A stretch of DNA of 64,000 nucleotides from Amaurobius ferox (taxonomy: Eukaryota > Arthropoda > Arachnida > Araneae > Amaurobiidae), in assembly GCA_951213105.1 (NCBI GenBank), contig OX578146.1:109789776-109853775 (forward strand), in the 5' to 3' direction. Shown piece after piece: positions 48,226 to 59,926 of this stretch. The notes beneath the pieces are model-generated. The model did not search any database. It was given only the letters and a program-made list of their open reading frames with translations, and was not told the origin of the DNA. Position 1 is the stretch's first letter; the number at the start of each line of letters is the position of its first letter. The translations under genes were made by a program, and so were the position numbers.

Positions 48226-50015
48226 GTAGGTTTATACTTAAATTTTATAAAGTATTTTGTTATGAAAACCTGTATGAAGTAATGCTGAAAATTGTCATTT
48301 ACATACTATGTGAGACGGTTATATATATTTAGAATCGCGAAAATCAGACTAATTTAATATAATTGTTCTCACTTCGAATATAATAAACAGATAATTTATT
48401 ATCCAATGTTAAGCCAATAAAATTATCAATTTGATGTTATTAAATTATATATTTTTTATTCATAGTCTTTCTTTCAATATAAAGTTTAGAAATTTTTATC
48501 CAATATTAAGCAAATAAAACTATCCATTTGGTGTTCTTAAGTGTTATATTTTTTTCATAGCCTTTCTTTCAATACACTGAATAAAGAAATTGTTATTCAA
48601 CAAGTTTAGTAAAACTATTTTTTAGATGATATTGTTAAATTTTATATTTTTATGCATCTAATGTTTTTCACTATATTAACAAAATTCAAACATTTCAGTA
48701 TTTAACTCTAATTGCAAAATGCTTATATGCAGAAAAGAAACTATTGTTATATGGTAGTTTTATGATGGTAAAAGAACCAAAATCGTTTATCAACTTCAAT
48801 GTGTGTGGTTAACTGTGTTAGCCCTAACATTTTAGAGCTTATATTAATGAATATTGTATTATACTATTATATAATAACATTTATAAGGTAGTAATTTAAT
48901 GCTTTCAAATAATCTAATTTTCATTGCAAATATTAAAACTGAACATGGTTATGTCTGTATGTCACAAGATAAAGCATGAAATTTTATGTCTGTGATAATT
49001 ATGTTACATTTTAAAATTCAAAGTTATAAGATAATATTTTATTACATTTAAAGAATTTCAAATTTGCTCATTGGAATTTTTATTGCAAATATTAAAATTG
49101 GACATGACAAATAGAAACTTCGTAAATACAGAACTAGTCTACTATTTTTTAAAGGCAAATTTACTATTATTTTAAAGGCAAATTTACTATTACAGAACTA
49201 GTCTACTATTTTTTAAAGACAAATTTACTATTATTTTAAAGGCAAATTTACTATTACAGAACTATACTACTATTTTTTAAAGGCAAATTTACTATTATTT
49301 TAAAGGCAAATTTACTATTACAGAACTAGTCTACTATTTTTTAAAGACAAACAGCCTTTTTCTTAAGCTTCCTACTTCAGATGCCGAGTTTACTTGAGTA
49401 AGTGTGGCCGCGTCTCTTGTCGGTCCTGAAAAAGAAGGATATTATTTGCCTTTGAAATTAGTAGACCAGATTTTTGTATAGATGCTGTATTTACGAAGTC
49501 TCTATTGTGTTTTATTGCAGCAGTTTGTGAGATTACTTGATTAAAACCGGAATTAATTATGTCTGTATAATGTCACTAGAACAAATGTGAAATTTTATGT
49601 CTATGATAATTATAAGTTTCTAAATTCAAAGTTAAAACAAGAATATGGAATTAATTTTGCTGATATTTTATAAGTATTTTAAGATACATATTAAACAAAA
49701 ATAAATTTGTGTTTCTTTTTAATCTGCACATTTTCTACAAAGAGATAAAAATTATTTAGAAAAACTGTAAATAATTATTAAAATTTTTATCTTATGTACG
49801 TAATATATGTTTGATATCTTGGGTCAGACAAGTACAGCATACTTGCTTTTGTACTTACGATAATAATTACAAAGCAATTAAATTTCATAATATAAAACAG
49901 TGCCACCTGCGCAATATAGAACATGAGATGACCTATACTCAAAACTTATTTTATAGCCATATTTTATATTTTATTATAATAATGGATGATTTTAAAAATA
50001 ATTTTCTTATTCCAG
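48226..50015. other. c6 intron 1
   Basis: AT-rich; holds the tandem repeat at 49138-49350 and a segment at 49385-49500 resembling 18740-18800. No extra exon. Confidence 0.55.
49138..49350. repeat. Compound tandem repeat, about 3 units
   Basis: Units of about 64 bp begin ACAGAACTAGTCTACTATTT and contain two copies of AAAGGCAAATTTACTATTA, so the array has a higher-order structure. It is in c6 intron 1. Confidence 0.88.
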
Positions 50016-50297
50016 GATCTCCTAAACTTCAGCCTATATTTTTACCCGACTTTGTGTCAGCAGGAGAGAAAGTAACAGCAGTGTGTGCTATTAAGAGCGG
50101 CGTTCGGCCATTGAAATTTCGTTGGGAAAAAGACGGTCGAAATATTGAAGACTTACCCAACTCTACAATAGACGTGCAGGCAGATTATGCCGTAATGACT
50201 ATAGATCCAGCTGCAAGAACAAATATTGGAAACTACACGTGCGTTGTAGAAAATTCTGTAGGCAGAGATTCCTTTACAGTACCCCTTATATTGAAAT
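50016..50297 (+). CDS. sDscam-beta: c6 exon E2: variable Ig1 domain
   Basis: 282-bp phase 1-1 exon, acceptor TATTCCAG, donor GTAAGT. The peptide runs GSPKLQPIFLPDFVSAGEKV, TAVCAIKSGVRP, FRWEKDGRN, DYAVMTIDPAARTNIGNYTC, VENSVGRDSFTVPL. It ends in T rather than G as last base (so Ser, not Gly or Ala, spans the junction with E3). Complete Ig with the NYT sequon. An upstream open stretch in the same frame is intron. Confidence 0.95.
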
Positions 50298-51108
50298 GTA
50301 AGTACAGACGTTTTCAATTGTGTGGAATATTTTAAACTCTCTCTATAAATTTTGTTTATTCATAAAGGTGTTTAAGAATGTTTTCTAGGAAAAATATGAT
50401 GCGTTTTATCTTTATCTCATGTGCTGTGTAATGCTAAAAAAACGAAATAATTTCTACCTAGTAGAATTTCTATTTAATAGAATAAAACAATTTCCAATAG
50501 AAATTGTTCGAAAAATCGGACTACTTTGGGAACTGTAAGATTTTGTATTTATAAACTTCTGTGCATTTATTTTTGTTTTGAATGCTGTACGAAGTACAAG
50601 GAATATAAAATGTTGCGCACGTGCGAGCACAAACACACACACACGTACACACACCACACACACATATACATATATAAATATATAGAGGGAGAGAGAGAAA
50701 AAGGAAGGGAGAGAAAAAGAGAAAGGGGAAGAGAGAGAGGGATAGAAAAAGAGAAAGGGGAAGAGAGAGGGGGATGGAAAAAGAGAAAGGGGAAGAGAGA
50801 GAGAGGGATAGAAAAAGAGAAAGGGGAAGAGAGAGATAAAGAAAGAGATAAAGAAAGTGAGAGAGAGAGAGAGAGAGAGAGAGTTGCTCATACCAAGTAG
50901 TATTGACCTTAATATCTAAAGGGGAGGAAATATATGTAAATTCCGTTTTGAGATTCCCTCTTTACTGACTAGGTTACCTGCTCGGGTAGCCTGTCCAATA
51001 AAAAGGGGATTGTGAAAAGATACATATTGTTTACAGAAATGAATTGCTATATACGTATGTATATATTTTATTTTTTTCTGTAAATTTAATAATCAAAATT
51101 TCTTTCAG
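50298..51108. other. c6 intron 2
   Basis: Carries CA and TA microsatellites at about 50630-50685 and the polypurine minisatellite at 50686-50885. Long frames on both strands here (Lys/Arg/Glu-rich or Ser/Leu/Phe-rich) derive from the repeat. Confidence 0.75.
50686..50885. repeat. Polypurine GA-rich minisatellite
   Basis: About 200 bp of almost pure A/G on the + strand, in units of roughly 40 bp containing GAAAAAGAGAAAGGGGAAGA, ending in (GA)n. Mirror-like polypurine tracts can form triplex DNA; the (GA) transcript is also a purine-rich splicing-enhancer-like sequence. Confidence 0.9.
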
Positions 51109-51224
51109 CCCCACCCCACTGGATTATTGAACCTCATGACATCCAGACATCTGAAGGACAAGCAGTGTTTATACATTGCAAAGCTGATGGACTACCGAAA
51201 CCAATTGTAAAATGGCTTAAAGTT

Positions 51225-51228
<4 letters not shown>
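51109..51228 (+). CDS. sDscam-beta: c6 exon E3: first half of Ig2
   Basis: 120-bp phase 1-1 exon, acceptor CTTTCAG. The peptide is SPPHWIIEPHDIQTSEGQAV, IHCKADGLPKPIVKWLKVTG. The donor is GTCTCT and runs directly into (CT)n(TA)n, so the microsatellite begins at donor position +1. This is a weak donor. Confidence 0.9.
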
Positions 51229-51297
<69 letters not shown>

Positions 51298-51375
51298 TGT
51301 ATAAAAGAATGAAAGTTAAAAAATTCCTGAAATCACACGAATAAGGCGCTATGCTGCACTACAATGTGGATTTTA

Positions 51376-52141
51376 ATATCATACCAGAAAAGTATAAAAA
51401 TGAAAGAAAGCAATATATCAAAGAATGGCTGGGGGGGGGGGAGGGGGTTGTGGCCCCCACTCCCCGGTTAAGCCAGCTTTGCGTCTAGACAACACTCCCG
51501 GAAGTCGATATATTGCACAAATATGAATACCGAAGTATCAAAAAATTTTTTAAAAAGGATTTTAAAAAAGGATTTTAAAAAGGAGGTTACAAAACATGAA
51601 AGTGTGGAGTACCCAGAAGACACGTATTTTAAAACTGTACTATTAGTTTAACTCTCACAAAAATAAAGGCAATAAGAAACAAACATTACGTTAGGGAGTC
51701 TGAGCCATCTTTACACAGGTTATGAATGAGTACACTCTTATATACAATAGATAATAACACGCAGATGGATTGATGCTGGATTCGTCATGGTGAATAGTAC
51801 ATCTGGGTTATGGTACAGTATCTACTTTGGTAATAAAAATCTATATGTTTGTTTCTTATTGCCTTTATTTTTGTGAGAGTTAAACTAATAGTACAGTTTT
51901 AAAATACGTGTCTTCTGGGTACTCCACACTTTCATGTTTTGTAACCTCCTTTTTAAAATCCTTTTTTAAAATCCTTTTTAAAATTTTTTTTGATACTTCG
52001 GTATTCATATTTGTGCAATATATCGGCTTCCGGGAGTGTTGTCTAGACGCAAAGCTGGCTTAACCGGGGAGTGGGGGTCACAACCCCCCCCCAGCCATTC
52101 TTTGATATATTGCTTTCTTTCATTTTTATACTTTTCTGGTA

Positions 52142-52147
<6 letters not shown>
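51376..52147. repeat. Large inverted repeat (foldback-type), arms about 305 bp
   Basis: 51376-51686 is the near-perfect reverse complement of 51845-52147 (ATATCATACCAGAAAAG at one end, CTTTTCTGGTATGATAT at the other). A 158-bp unique spacer separates the arms. Both sides abut TA microsatellites. No ORF. It could be a foldback/MITE element or a local palindromic duplication; the arms differ by few changes, so it is young. Confidence 0.92.
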
Positions 52148-52232
<85 letters not shown>

Positions 52233-52699
52233 TATTTTCAAATTTATGTGTTAACTTTGACGAGAACATGCTTTACATTGATATTTTGATATTTTCAAAT
52301 AATTAAATGACACACAGTAATGTAATGTATTTCGTATTGTACAGAAAACAAAGAGCACCAGATAAATACTATTATAGCATTTAGAGTACAACTAATATTT
52401 ATTAAAATATGAAATTACAAATCTATCACTATGATTTACACCATTTTCTTTATTAAAAAATTTATTTGGCTATGAAGGACTTTTTATCATAAAAGAAATA
52501 ATTCTTGACAGTTACTTTCCTGGGTTAAAATTTTTGCTTAATTAAACGAAAAAAAAACATCAACAAACTAAAAATCCGTATAAGTAGAAATCTTGTTACA
52601 TTTATTTTATAACATTATTAATTACATGAATTATTGAAATACTGTTTTATGACAGATACGTGTTAAAAATATACTCACCTAAAAGACAATTAATTTTGA

Positions 52700-52743
<44 letters not shown>

Positions 52744-53379
52744 TATATATATATAACTTTATATATATATATATATATAAATAAAAATTGAAGGATTTTA
52801 ATCGAAAATTATGCATAAACTACTGTATGTACAAAAAAACCCATCTCTAGCATATCTGTTACAAATGAGTAACTATAGGCCAAGACTAAGGATAAAGATA
52901 GAAGGTAACATATCACTACAATGGAAAGGGGGATGAGAAGAATATTAGGATTCAAAAATCACAATTAAAAGTATATAAAAGTAAATAAAAATAAAACTCG
53001 GCAAAAATGAGAATAGGCAATAATAATCAGCTCAAGATAAGAGATTAAGAATAGAGAACAATCAATTGAAACTACTCAAAAAATGGCGGTTAGTTCGAAA
53101 TTGCATTCTCATCAGGACAGCCATAGAATTCAAATTAAAACCGATAGAATAGCCAGTTTCTGACAATGGCGATAGTATTTAACTATAGACACCATTGGAA
53201 CTGTCTACTAGCTAGTGGAAGGAGAAAAATAAATCAATTGAATTATACAAATCTGAAAAACAATACCTCCTCGAACAGAAATATGAAATCACAAGCATAG
53301 CACCTATATATATATGTATATATATATATATATATATGAATATACAATGCACTCTGGTTAGGATCGCCCTGACATTGAA

Positions 53380-53690
53380 GATAATAACTTCCATAGACCC
53401 AATTCGCGCTTATTATGTGCTCGTCAGCAGATATATACTACGGTAACAAGAAAATTTGCTTTGCATCCCACTTTTGTGGCACATAGCTGCTTTCTATGTT
53501 CTACAATGCCCAAAAATGTACTAAATTGTGGGGTACATAACAAGTTTTCTTTCCGCCATTCAATCATAGGTTCTTTTACGCTGATGAATGCATAATAAGT
53601 GCAAAACTAGTCTATGGATACTGCAATGAAAGCGAGATCGTAATTCTGGAAACACACCGTATAGGCGGGTTCTTTGGGTATAATATTATT
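53380..53690. repeat. Dispersed repeat family R3, copy c (tentative)
   Basis: Shares GGCACATAGC and a TTTACGCTGATGA...CTAGTCTATGGATACTGCAA... order of phrases with 26090-26440 and 29515-29950. Highly diverged; ends uncertain. Confidence 0.4.
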
Positions 53691-54384
53691 AGTTTGAAAA
53701 ATACTGATTTTAATTTTTCTTTGATTTCACAAAATCGTGTTCATATATTTGAAATTAAAATTAGGAAAATATTGCAGTTCTAACTCAGTTAAAAAGGCAA
53801 TATATATTCCCCTTTTTCTATTGATCACTGTTGCATATGATTTAATTATTACTTGAAGATTTAGCTCTTTTCTCTGTATATATCTTTTGTATTATAGTAG
53901 GAATGTCTGGAAGAGCACGTTTGAAAATAATTGAGGTTTTTAGGGAAGATTTCAATAATATTAATTACATGTGTTGAAATCTAATTTGCATCTGCATTTG
54001 AATACATTTTTTAATGCAACGTATGAAAACTAAAGCAAAATGGCATTAATTATTATGTGAGTATTTATGATGGACTATTTAAGTACAATTACATTGAATC
54101 TGGAAAAATAGGAATTATTACTATATACTTTATTTTATCTAGCTTTGCTCATTTTGTTTATTGGGCCAATTTTTTATTTTAGTTGCAATTATTTTCAATG
54201 TGGATTGATTTTGAATAAGCTTTAAAAACAGCATTTAAGTATTTGATTAATATCTATTGTATTGAATTGTGTAGTTTGCAGTTACTCAGTGAATGAATTA
54301 AAATGCCGTTGCAGTTAATGTATGAATCTTCTTTAAAATATTAATTTGAATTATTATAAATCTGTGATATATGTTTACTTCCAG

Positions 54385-54549
54385 AAAATGAAGAAAGAAT
54401 AATAAACAACGATAATCACTTCTTTCTCTTCGAAAATGGAACAATATCTATTCAAAGTATCAGAAACAGCGACAAGGGTACATACAAATGCGTTGCCACA
54501 AATGGAATAGACAAATCTTTGGAACGCAGTATAACAGTATTAGTTCATG
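54385..54549 (+). CDS. sDscam-beta: c6 exon E4: second half of Ig2
   Basis: 165-bp phase 1-1 exon, acceptor CTTCCAG, donor GTAAGA. The peptide is ENEERIINNDNHFFLFENG, TISIQSIRNSDKGTYKC, VATNGIDKSLERS, VLVHG. Intact. Confidence 0.92.
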
Positions 54550-55146
54550 GTAAGATTTTAAATTCAAACTTGTGTTTCAGAATGAATTAAAATCTTTATT
54601 TTTAGAAGCTAGAATAGAATCCAGTTTGCAGAACAGCTATTTAATTAGGAAAGTCTGAAAATTTTTTATAAATATATTCACAAATAACAATGTAGTATAC
54701 TAATAAATAAAATTTTTATGGATTACAGTATATGATTCATTATTGCGTCTGTATTTTATTTGCATACATTATTTATATAATACTTAGATAATAATGTTGT
54801 ATGAATACATGATTTATTTGTAATATTCCATTGCACATTCTTTTACTAATTGTATATTTTACTATATTATAAACAATGCACAGTTGAAGGGACAGTTATG
54901 GAATAAAATGTTATGACATGAAATTTTATGCAACATTTAGATATGGAATGAAATGTTATGATGTTGGAATTACACATATTACAATTAGTTTTATTAAATA
55001 ACGTTTTTTATTCAACGAAAAAAAATGTTGATTAAATGGTTCAAATTTAATTTTATATTTTCAATACATTTAAAATTCACTTTAAGTAATATGAAATCGC
55101 TTATATTTGCCACATGTGTATGTAAATATTTTAAGCTTTTTACTCG
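54550..55146. other. c6-c7 spacer
   Basis: AT-rich. A GGAATGAAATGTTATGA-like phrase repeats at about 54897-54965. No gene. Confidence 0.5.
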
Positions 55147-55175
55147 AATTTTCTCCACTACGTGGCGCTAATAGT
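55147..55175 (+). promoter_or_regulatory. Extra CTCF-like element upstream of c7 (copy 1)
   Basis: TTCTCCACTACGTGGCGCTA, core GGCGCT at 55164-55169. It is 370 bp upstream of the copy placed at the normal distance and 556 bp from the c7 ATG. No signal-peptide exon follows it before copy 2. Confidence 0.72.
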
Positions 55176-55516
55176 TCCAGTGTTTCACATCATATCAAAT
55201 ATTTTTTATTTATCATGGTATATAAATATTACTGGGTTTTGTATCACACGAGGAATAAAAATTCATCGTAGTGAAGGCTGTTGATATTTATACAACAGCA
55301 CAGTTCATTATTTTATATTATAATATTTTAGAAAGATTTAAGAATTAGAAAAAAATAAATTTTGCTTTCGCAGTTTAATATTTGCTTAAGCATTTAATAC
55401 ATAAATTTGCGAAAAAAGTATATTGTAATATTTCATTTGTATATAGTTGTTATGTTTCACATTTTGTTATGAGAATGCTTGACTGATAAACCAATAAATA
55501 TTTACTCTTTATTTCA

Positions 55517-55545
55517 ACAGATATCCACAACGTGGCGCTGCTTTA
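55517..55545 (+). promoter_or_regulatory. c7 promoter: CTCF-like element (copy 2)
   Basis: GATATCCACAACGTGGCGCT, core GGCGCT at 55534-55539, 186 bp before the c7 ATG, within the usual range. Confidence 0.78.
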
Positions 55546-55719
55546 TTTCTAAATGCTTCATATAATGTTTTTGTATGGTTTAGTAATGATTTACCAAACT
55601 TAAAATTAGCATGCAAAGGTGTTTGTTATTACACACATTATGTGGGAAGTTAACAGTATTTTAATGAATCGGTTAAGGATACCTTGAATTTTTAACTGAA
55701 GATCTTGTAATTGAAAACC

Positions 55720-55774
55720 ATGCTGTACTTCTATCTTTGCTTCGCCATTCGTATTGCGATCTCTTATTCTGAAG
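55720..55774 (+). CDS. sDscam-beta: c7 exon E1: signal peptide
   Basis: MLYFYLCFAIRIAISYSE; 55 bp, the shortest E1 here, ends GAAG|GTAAGT at phase 1. The hydrophobic core is short and broken by Arg, so secretion strength is less certain. Confidence 0.83.
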
Positions 55775-56965
55775 GTAAGTCATTTAAATTTGTATACTAT
55801 TATATATAATAAACTCACAATAACAATTTATACTATAGAATAACTGTTACCATTCATCTAAAATGTGTGAAAACCAATTATTTTAATTATATTTTGTAAA
55901 ATGCAAGTTTTGTAATTAGCTTTTATTGATTATACAAATCATTGGCTCTATTTATAAATAAACAGTACAGTTGAAATAAGTTATTTTGGAGTTAAACGTT
56001 TAATGAAATAAAGTTAGCATATAAATTTTTACATTCTTATTACTTTTTATTTTTATTAAATGAATAACAAATTATGTGTGACTGAATGACCGTTTAAAGT
56101 AAATAATAAATTTAATATTTAGATTAAAACATGAATTAACGTATTATATGATAAGACTATTATTATTTAAAATATTTTATTTCAGGTTATGTCGAAATGA
56201 AATTTATCTCGATATTTTAAACATTTTAGATACAATTTCAATGATTAATGCACCGAAGGATAAAATATATTTTATTATATTTCTATAAGCGATTGTTCAA
56301 GCTAAAGATTTAATTCAAAACAAAGCTTTATGAAGAATTTTTGTACATACTTAATATTGCATTTGATAACAAATTAAGCTGTCTATAAAATGATATTTGA
56401 GTACTTATTTTATATTGCATGCTTATATGAAGTGTAAATAGTTTCTTATTGATCATTCAGTTGAATTATTCCATTGTTAAAAAAATGCCCATTTTTTAAA
56501 TACAGTGAACTTCCGATAATCTGACACTTTCGGGATTTCAGCAGTGACGAACAACCAAATTTGCAGAATTATCAGATGTCAAACTAAAATGGAATAAAAA
56601 AATAAGAAAATTAATTTAAAACAAAATAATGGATAATAAATGTGATATTCATTTGTCTGTAACGTTGTACAGACTGGACTACATTATACAGGCTGTGAAA
56701 CATTTTTATTAATTAAAACATTTTAAAGTTGACTTCAATGAACATATATATATCTGCATATAAAATCAGTTAGTCTATTACAGTAAATGCACTACTTCAG
56801 TACAGCCAAATGCCGTTAGAGAGGCGTACGGGACTATCAGGCGTGCCGAATCATTAAATGTCGGATTAGAGGAAGTATAATGCACTCAAAATGTTACTAA
56901 TATTTTACTTGTAAAATGTACTTGTCAAAAATATGACAGTGATTTTTGATTTCATTTTTATATAG
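55775..56965. other. c7 intron 1
   Basis: AT-rich. 56505-56590 and 56810-56875 (CCGATAATCTGACACTTTCG; AAATGTCGGATTAGAGGAAG) are GC-richer, of a kind seen in tigger/pogo-like or other repeat ends, but I cannot assign them. No exon. Confidence 0.45.
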
Positions 56966-57253
56966 TTTCAGAGCCGCCCGTGATACAGCAATTTACCTTC
57001 CCCGAGTTCTCGACTGTGGGGCAGACGGCTGTCGTCACTTGTGCAACATCCCAAGGCTCGAAACCCATTGATTTTAAATGGGTAAAAAACGGCAAAGATA
57101 TAGAAAACGTTCCAAACACGTCAGTGTTACACCAGGCGGGATTTTCTGTGCTAACTGTTGGACCTGCAAGTAAAGACAATGTAGGGAATTATACTTGCAT
57201 AGCTAAAAATACATTTGGAAAAGATTCTCACACGACAGCGTTTATTCTAAAAG
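56966..57253 (+). CDS. sDscam-beta: c7 exon E2: variable Ig1 domain
   Basis: 288-bp phase 1-1 exon, acceptor TTATATAG, donor GTAAGA. The peptide runs VSEPPVIQQFTFPEFSTVGQ, VVTCATSQGSKP, FKWVKNGKD, FSVLTVGPASKDNVGNYTC, AKNTFGKDSHTTAF. Complete Ig with the NYT sequon; GC and codon use are a little higher than in neighbours near its start. Confidence 0.95.
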
Positions 57254-58110
57254 GTAAGATGCTAAATATTATTTAAATTTATATAAAATGTTTACATACA
57301 GTGCACAGAACGTGGCCTTGTGCAATAATAATAAGGAAAATGCAATGCAAATTGTTGAGCAAATACAATGGTTGTAGCACAATGTCTTATATTATATTTG
57401 CCGAGAAATTTATGTTGTGCTTTCATTGTGCTTAAAATATTATTCTGAAGAACAATATGCTGTGTGTATTAGTGATATTAATAAGCGTTTTGAAATGGTG
57501 ATTATAAGTTTTTTATTACTCTAGTTCATAAAGATTTTTTCTATTGTTGCTTCAGGTTTAAAAATTAGTTTAAGTACAAAACAAATATATGAAGTTTAAT
57601 TTTAGTGATTAAAATTGACTATTTAAGCATCATTTCTTTATATATTCTGCTGCATTTTATTTAATTAATACATTTTAATTTTAAACGGATGTATTAGTTT
57701 ATTAAACTTCTGAAAATCATATAATTTATTATTTATGAGTCCTTTGGTGACTATATGCATCATTTTCACATAATATGTATCAATTTGTAAATTATTTTAA
57801 ATGATTAGCTTTGATGAAGTAACTTAACAGCAATAACGTTTACTGGGTTTATTCACTATGTAATTGAAATAGCTTCATATACTTATTTTTTATTTAGTAT
57901 TTTAAATGAAAATAGCTATATAAAATATGAAATAAAAAAATAGGCTATAGGGTCTTAAATTAAAATGTACGTCAAAGCAATAAAATGCAATGCAGTGTAA
58001 TTTATATCATAAAGCAACATCATACTGCACTGTTATATAAGTGTTATTAAACTTGCCGTTCTATTATTACTTCAAATTCTTCTAAAAATATAACTTCATT
58101 ATTTCTATAG
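57254..58110. other. c7 intron 2
   Basis: AT-rich intron, nothing recognised. Confidence 0.5.
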
Positions 58111-58230
58111 AGCCACCGATATGGGCTCAAGAACCACAAGATGTTCATGTGACCGAAGGACAGTTTTTAGAGTTGCTATGTTCCGGAACAGGACATCCTT
58201 TCCCTCAAGTGACGTGGACAAAACTTAAGG
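58111..58230 (+). CDS. sDscam-beta: c7 exon E3: first half of Ig2
   Basis: 120-bp phase 1-1 exon, acceptor TTCTATAG, donor GTATAA. The peptide is EPPIWAQEPQDVHVTEGQFL, LLCSGTGHPFPQVTWTKLKG. Intact landmarks. Confidence 0.92.
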
Positions 58231-59755
58231 GTATAATTTTGCCTCTATTATTTTTGCATTTTTGTTTTTACATGGTTATATTTAGGTTGGTCAAATCTTT
58301 ATATTAAATTTTGGCCCACTTATACTGAGTCGATTTTCTTGAAATTTTACAGATATACGTACTTGTGATGACCAATATTTCATCAAATTTGAGTTGACCC
58401 TCTATTCTTATTCCTTCCTTGAATCATGCCCGGAATGACCCGCAAAAATCCCACTGTTGTAAGATTGTTAAAACGAGTCCAACATGCAGTTTCGCTTCTC
58501 CTTCTCTCTCTTTTATATAGTTTCATTGTTGTAAGATAGTTAATAAGGAAGTTCAATATTTAGCTTCGCTTCTATATATATTATATAAAAGAGAAAATTT
58601 TCAACACATAATACTGCTCATGGTGAGTTAGGGATTAATGTTTTCATATGTAAAAATCCTCTATAAATTTATCTTTTAAAAGCTTTGATTTGATATCTGA
58701 TGAAAAATTGCTTGCAAAAACTAAAACTAAAAAGTATGAAATTAAATATATAAAAAAAACTTTCTAAGTTACACGGTTTTAGTAAAATGCACTAACAAGT
58801 AAAAAATAATTTTTAGTTATCCCAGCATTCTTGGTACTATGTGACTAAAATACAATCGTAGGGGCCTTATGAAAGGATTATATTCGGACATTAAAGTTAT
58901 TAAAGGAAAAAACTTGTTCCAAAGCGCAATAAAACTGCTGATTGTGATAACAGTGTCTTTATTAAACAACCGGTTTAACAAAGTTTTAGTTGTTCAGCGG
59001 TTTAAGAAAGTTTTAGTTGCTTAGCGGTTTAAGAAAGTTTTAGTTGTTCAGCGGTTTAAGACAGTTTTAGTTGCTTAACGGTTTATCAAAACTACTTCAA
59101 AACAACTGTTGTCACCTATTCTACGCATGTGTGCTTTTATAAAGGAAATATTGAAATTATTGCTAGTTATATATGTTTTAAACAAATTGCCATTGCTATG
59201 AAGCTTTAACACTTGATTGATGACAAATTGAATGAAATATTAACGACTTAGCAAGTTTTTGGAATTTTTCTTAGCGGTTATTTAAGAGCAGTGAAAAAAA
59301 GTTGTTTCAGTTCAGATGCACGAGTTATTTTCGACCTGCAAAAGTTTAATGTATTGTGACGATATTAGTATGTTCAAAATATGATTATCTGGTTTGTGAA
59401 TTCGTTGAGTATTTAATTGTTGTGTCACTGTATGTGACAATTGTTTAAAGATTTTTCCAGGTAGTTAAAGTTAATATTTTATTTTTAGCTCCTGTTAACG
59501 TTAATTTTTGATTTTAATAAAGCTGAAGTACTAGAGAAGTTAATATTTGAGTCAAAATAAATGTCTTCATAAATAGCTTAGCACAATATAACAGAAATTT
59601 ACTTATAAATTGATAAAACTGTTGCGAAATCTTAATTATGTTAGCTAACAATTGAATTCAAAACAATCGAAAGAGTATTTTGTAATAATGTTATGTAAAC
59701 ATTTCAATAAAAGTTATCTATAAATTGTGATATGAATTTTTTTTATGCCTAACAG
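58231..59755. other. c7 intron 3
   Basis: Contains an eroded R2-like stretch at about 58300-58470 (TTGAAATTTTAC, GGAATGACCCGCAAAAAT) and the 27-bp tandem repeat at 58971-59088. No exon. Confidence 0.55.
58971..59088. repeat. 27-bp tandem repeat, about 4.4 units
   Basis: Units begin at 58971, 58998, 59025, 59052 and 59079 with CGGTTTAAGAAAGTTTTAGT plus TGTTCAG or TGCTTAG; the two endings alternate, so the real period may be 54 bp. Confidence 0.9.
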
Positions 59756-59926
59756 GTGATGAAAAGGCCATTTTGTCTCACCCATCAAGGTCAAATACAG
59801 AAATTTTCCCTAATGGTTCTCTTATTGTGTATAACGTGAAAAATGAAAATGCTGGTAATTATCAATGCGAAATATCTAATTTTGTTGGGGAAGATTTAAA
59901 GAAAATTGTTCGGATATCAGTATCTG
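59756..59926 (+). CDS. sDscam-beta: c7 exon E4: second half of Ig2
   Basis: 171-bp phase 1-1 exon, acceptor CCTAACAG, donor GTAAGA. The peptide is GDEKAILSHPSRSNTEIFPNG, here split: GDEKAILSHP, SRSNTEIFPNGS, LIVYNVKNENAGNYQC, EISNFVGEDLKK, RISVSG. Intact. Confidence 0.93.

Larger units (their letters stand above)
51229..54384. other. c6 intron 3, repeat-rich
   Basis: A 3.2-kb intron with (CT)n(TA)n at 51229-51290, the large inverted repeat 51376-52147, (TA)n at 52141-52230 and 52707-52760, and an R3-like segment at 53380-53690. Frames built of Ile-Tyr repeats come from (TA)n. No exon. Confidence 0.75.

Noticed and set aside
50454..50900. 145- and 124-codon frames on opposite strands
   Set aside because: Generated by CA, TA and GA-rich repeats; no domain and open on both strands.
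51335..51355. GGCGCT at 51344 as a further promoter element
   Set aside because: The left half of the motif is poor, it lies inside c6 intron 3, and no signal-peptide exon follows.
52005..52289. Ile-Tyr-rich frames
   Set aside because: Direct translation of a (TA)n microsatellite.
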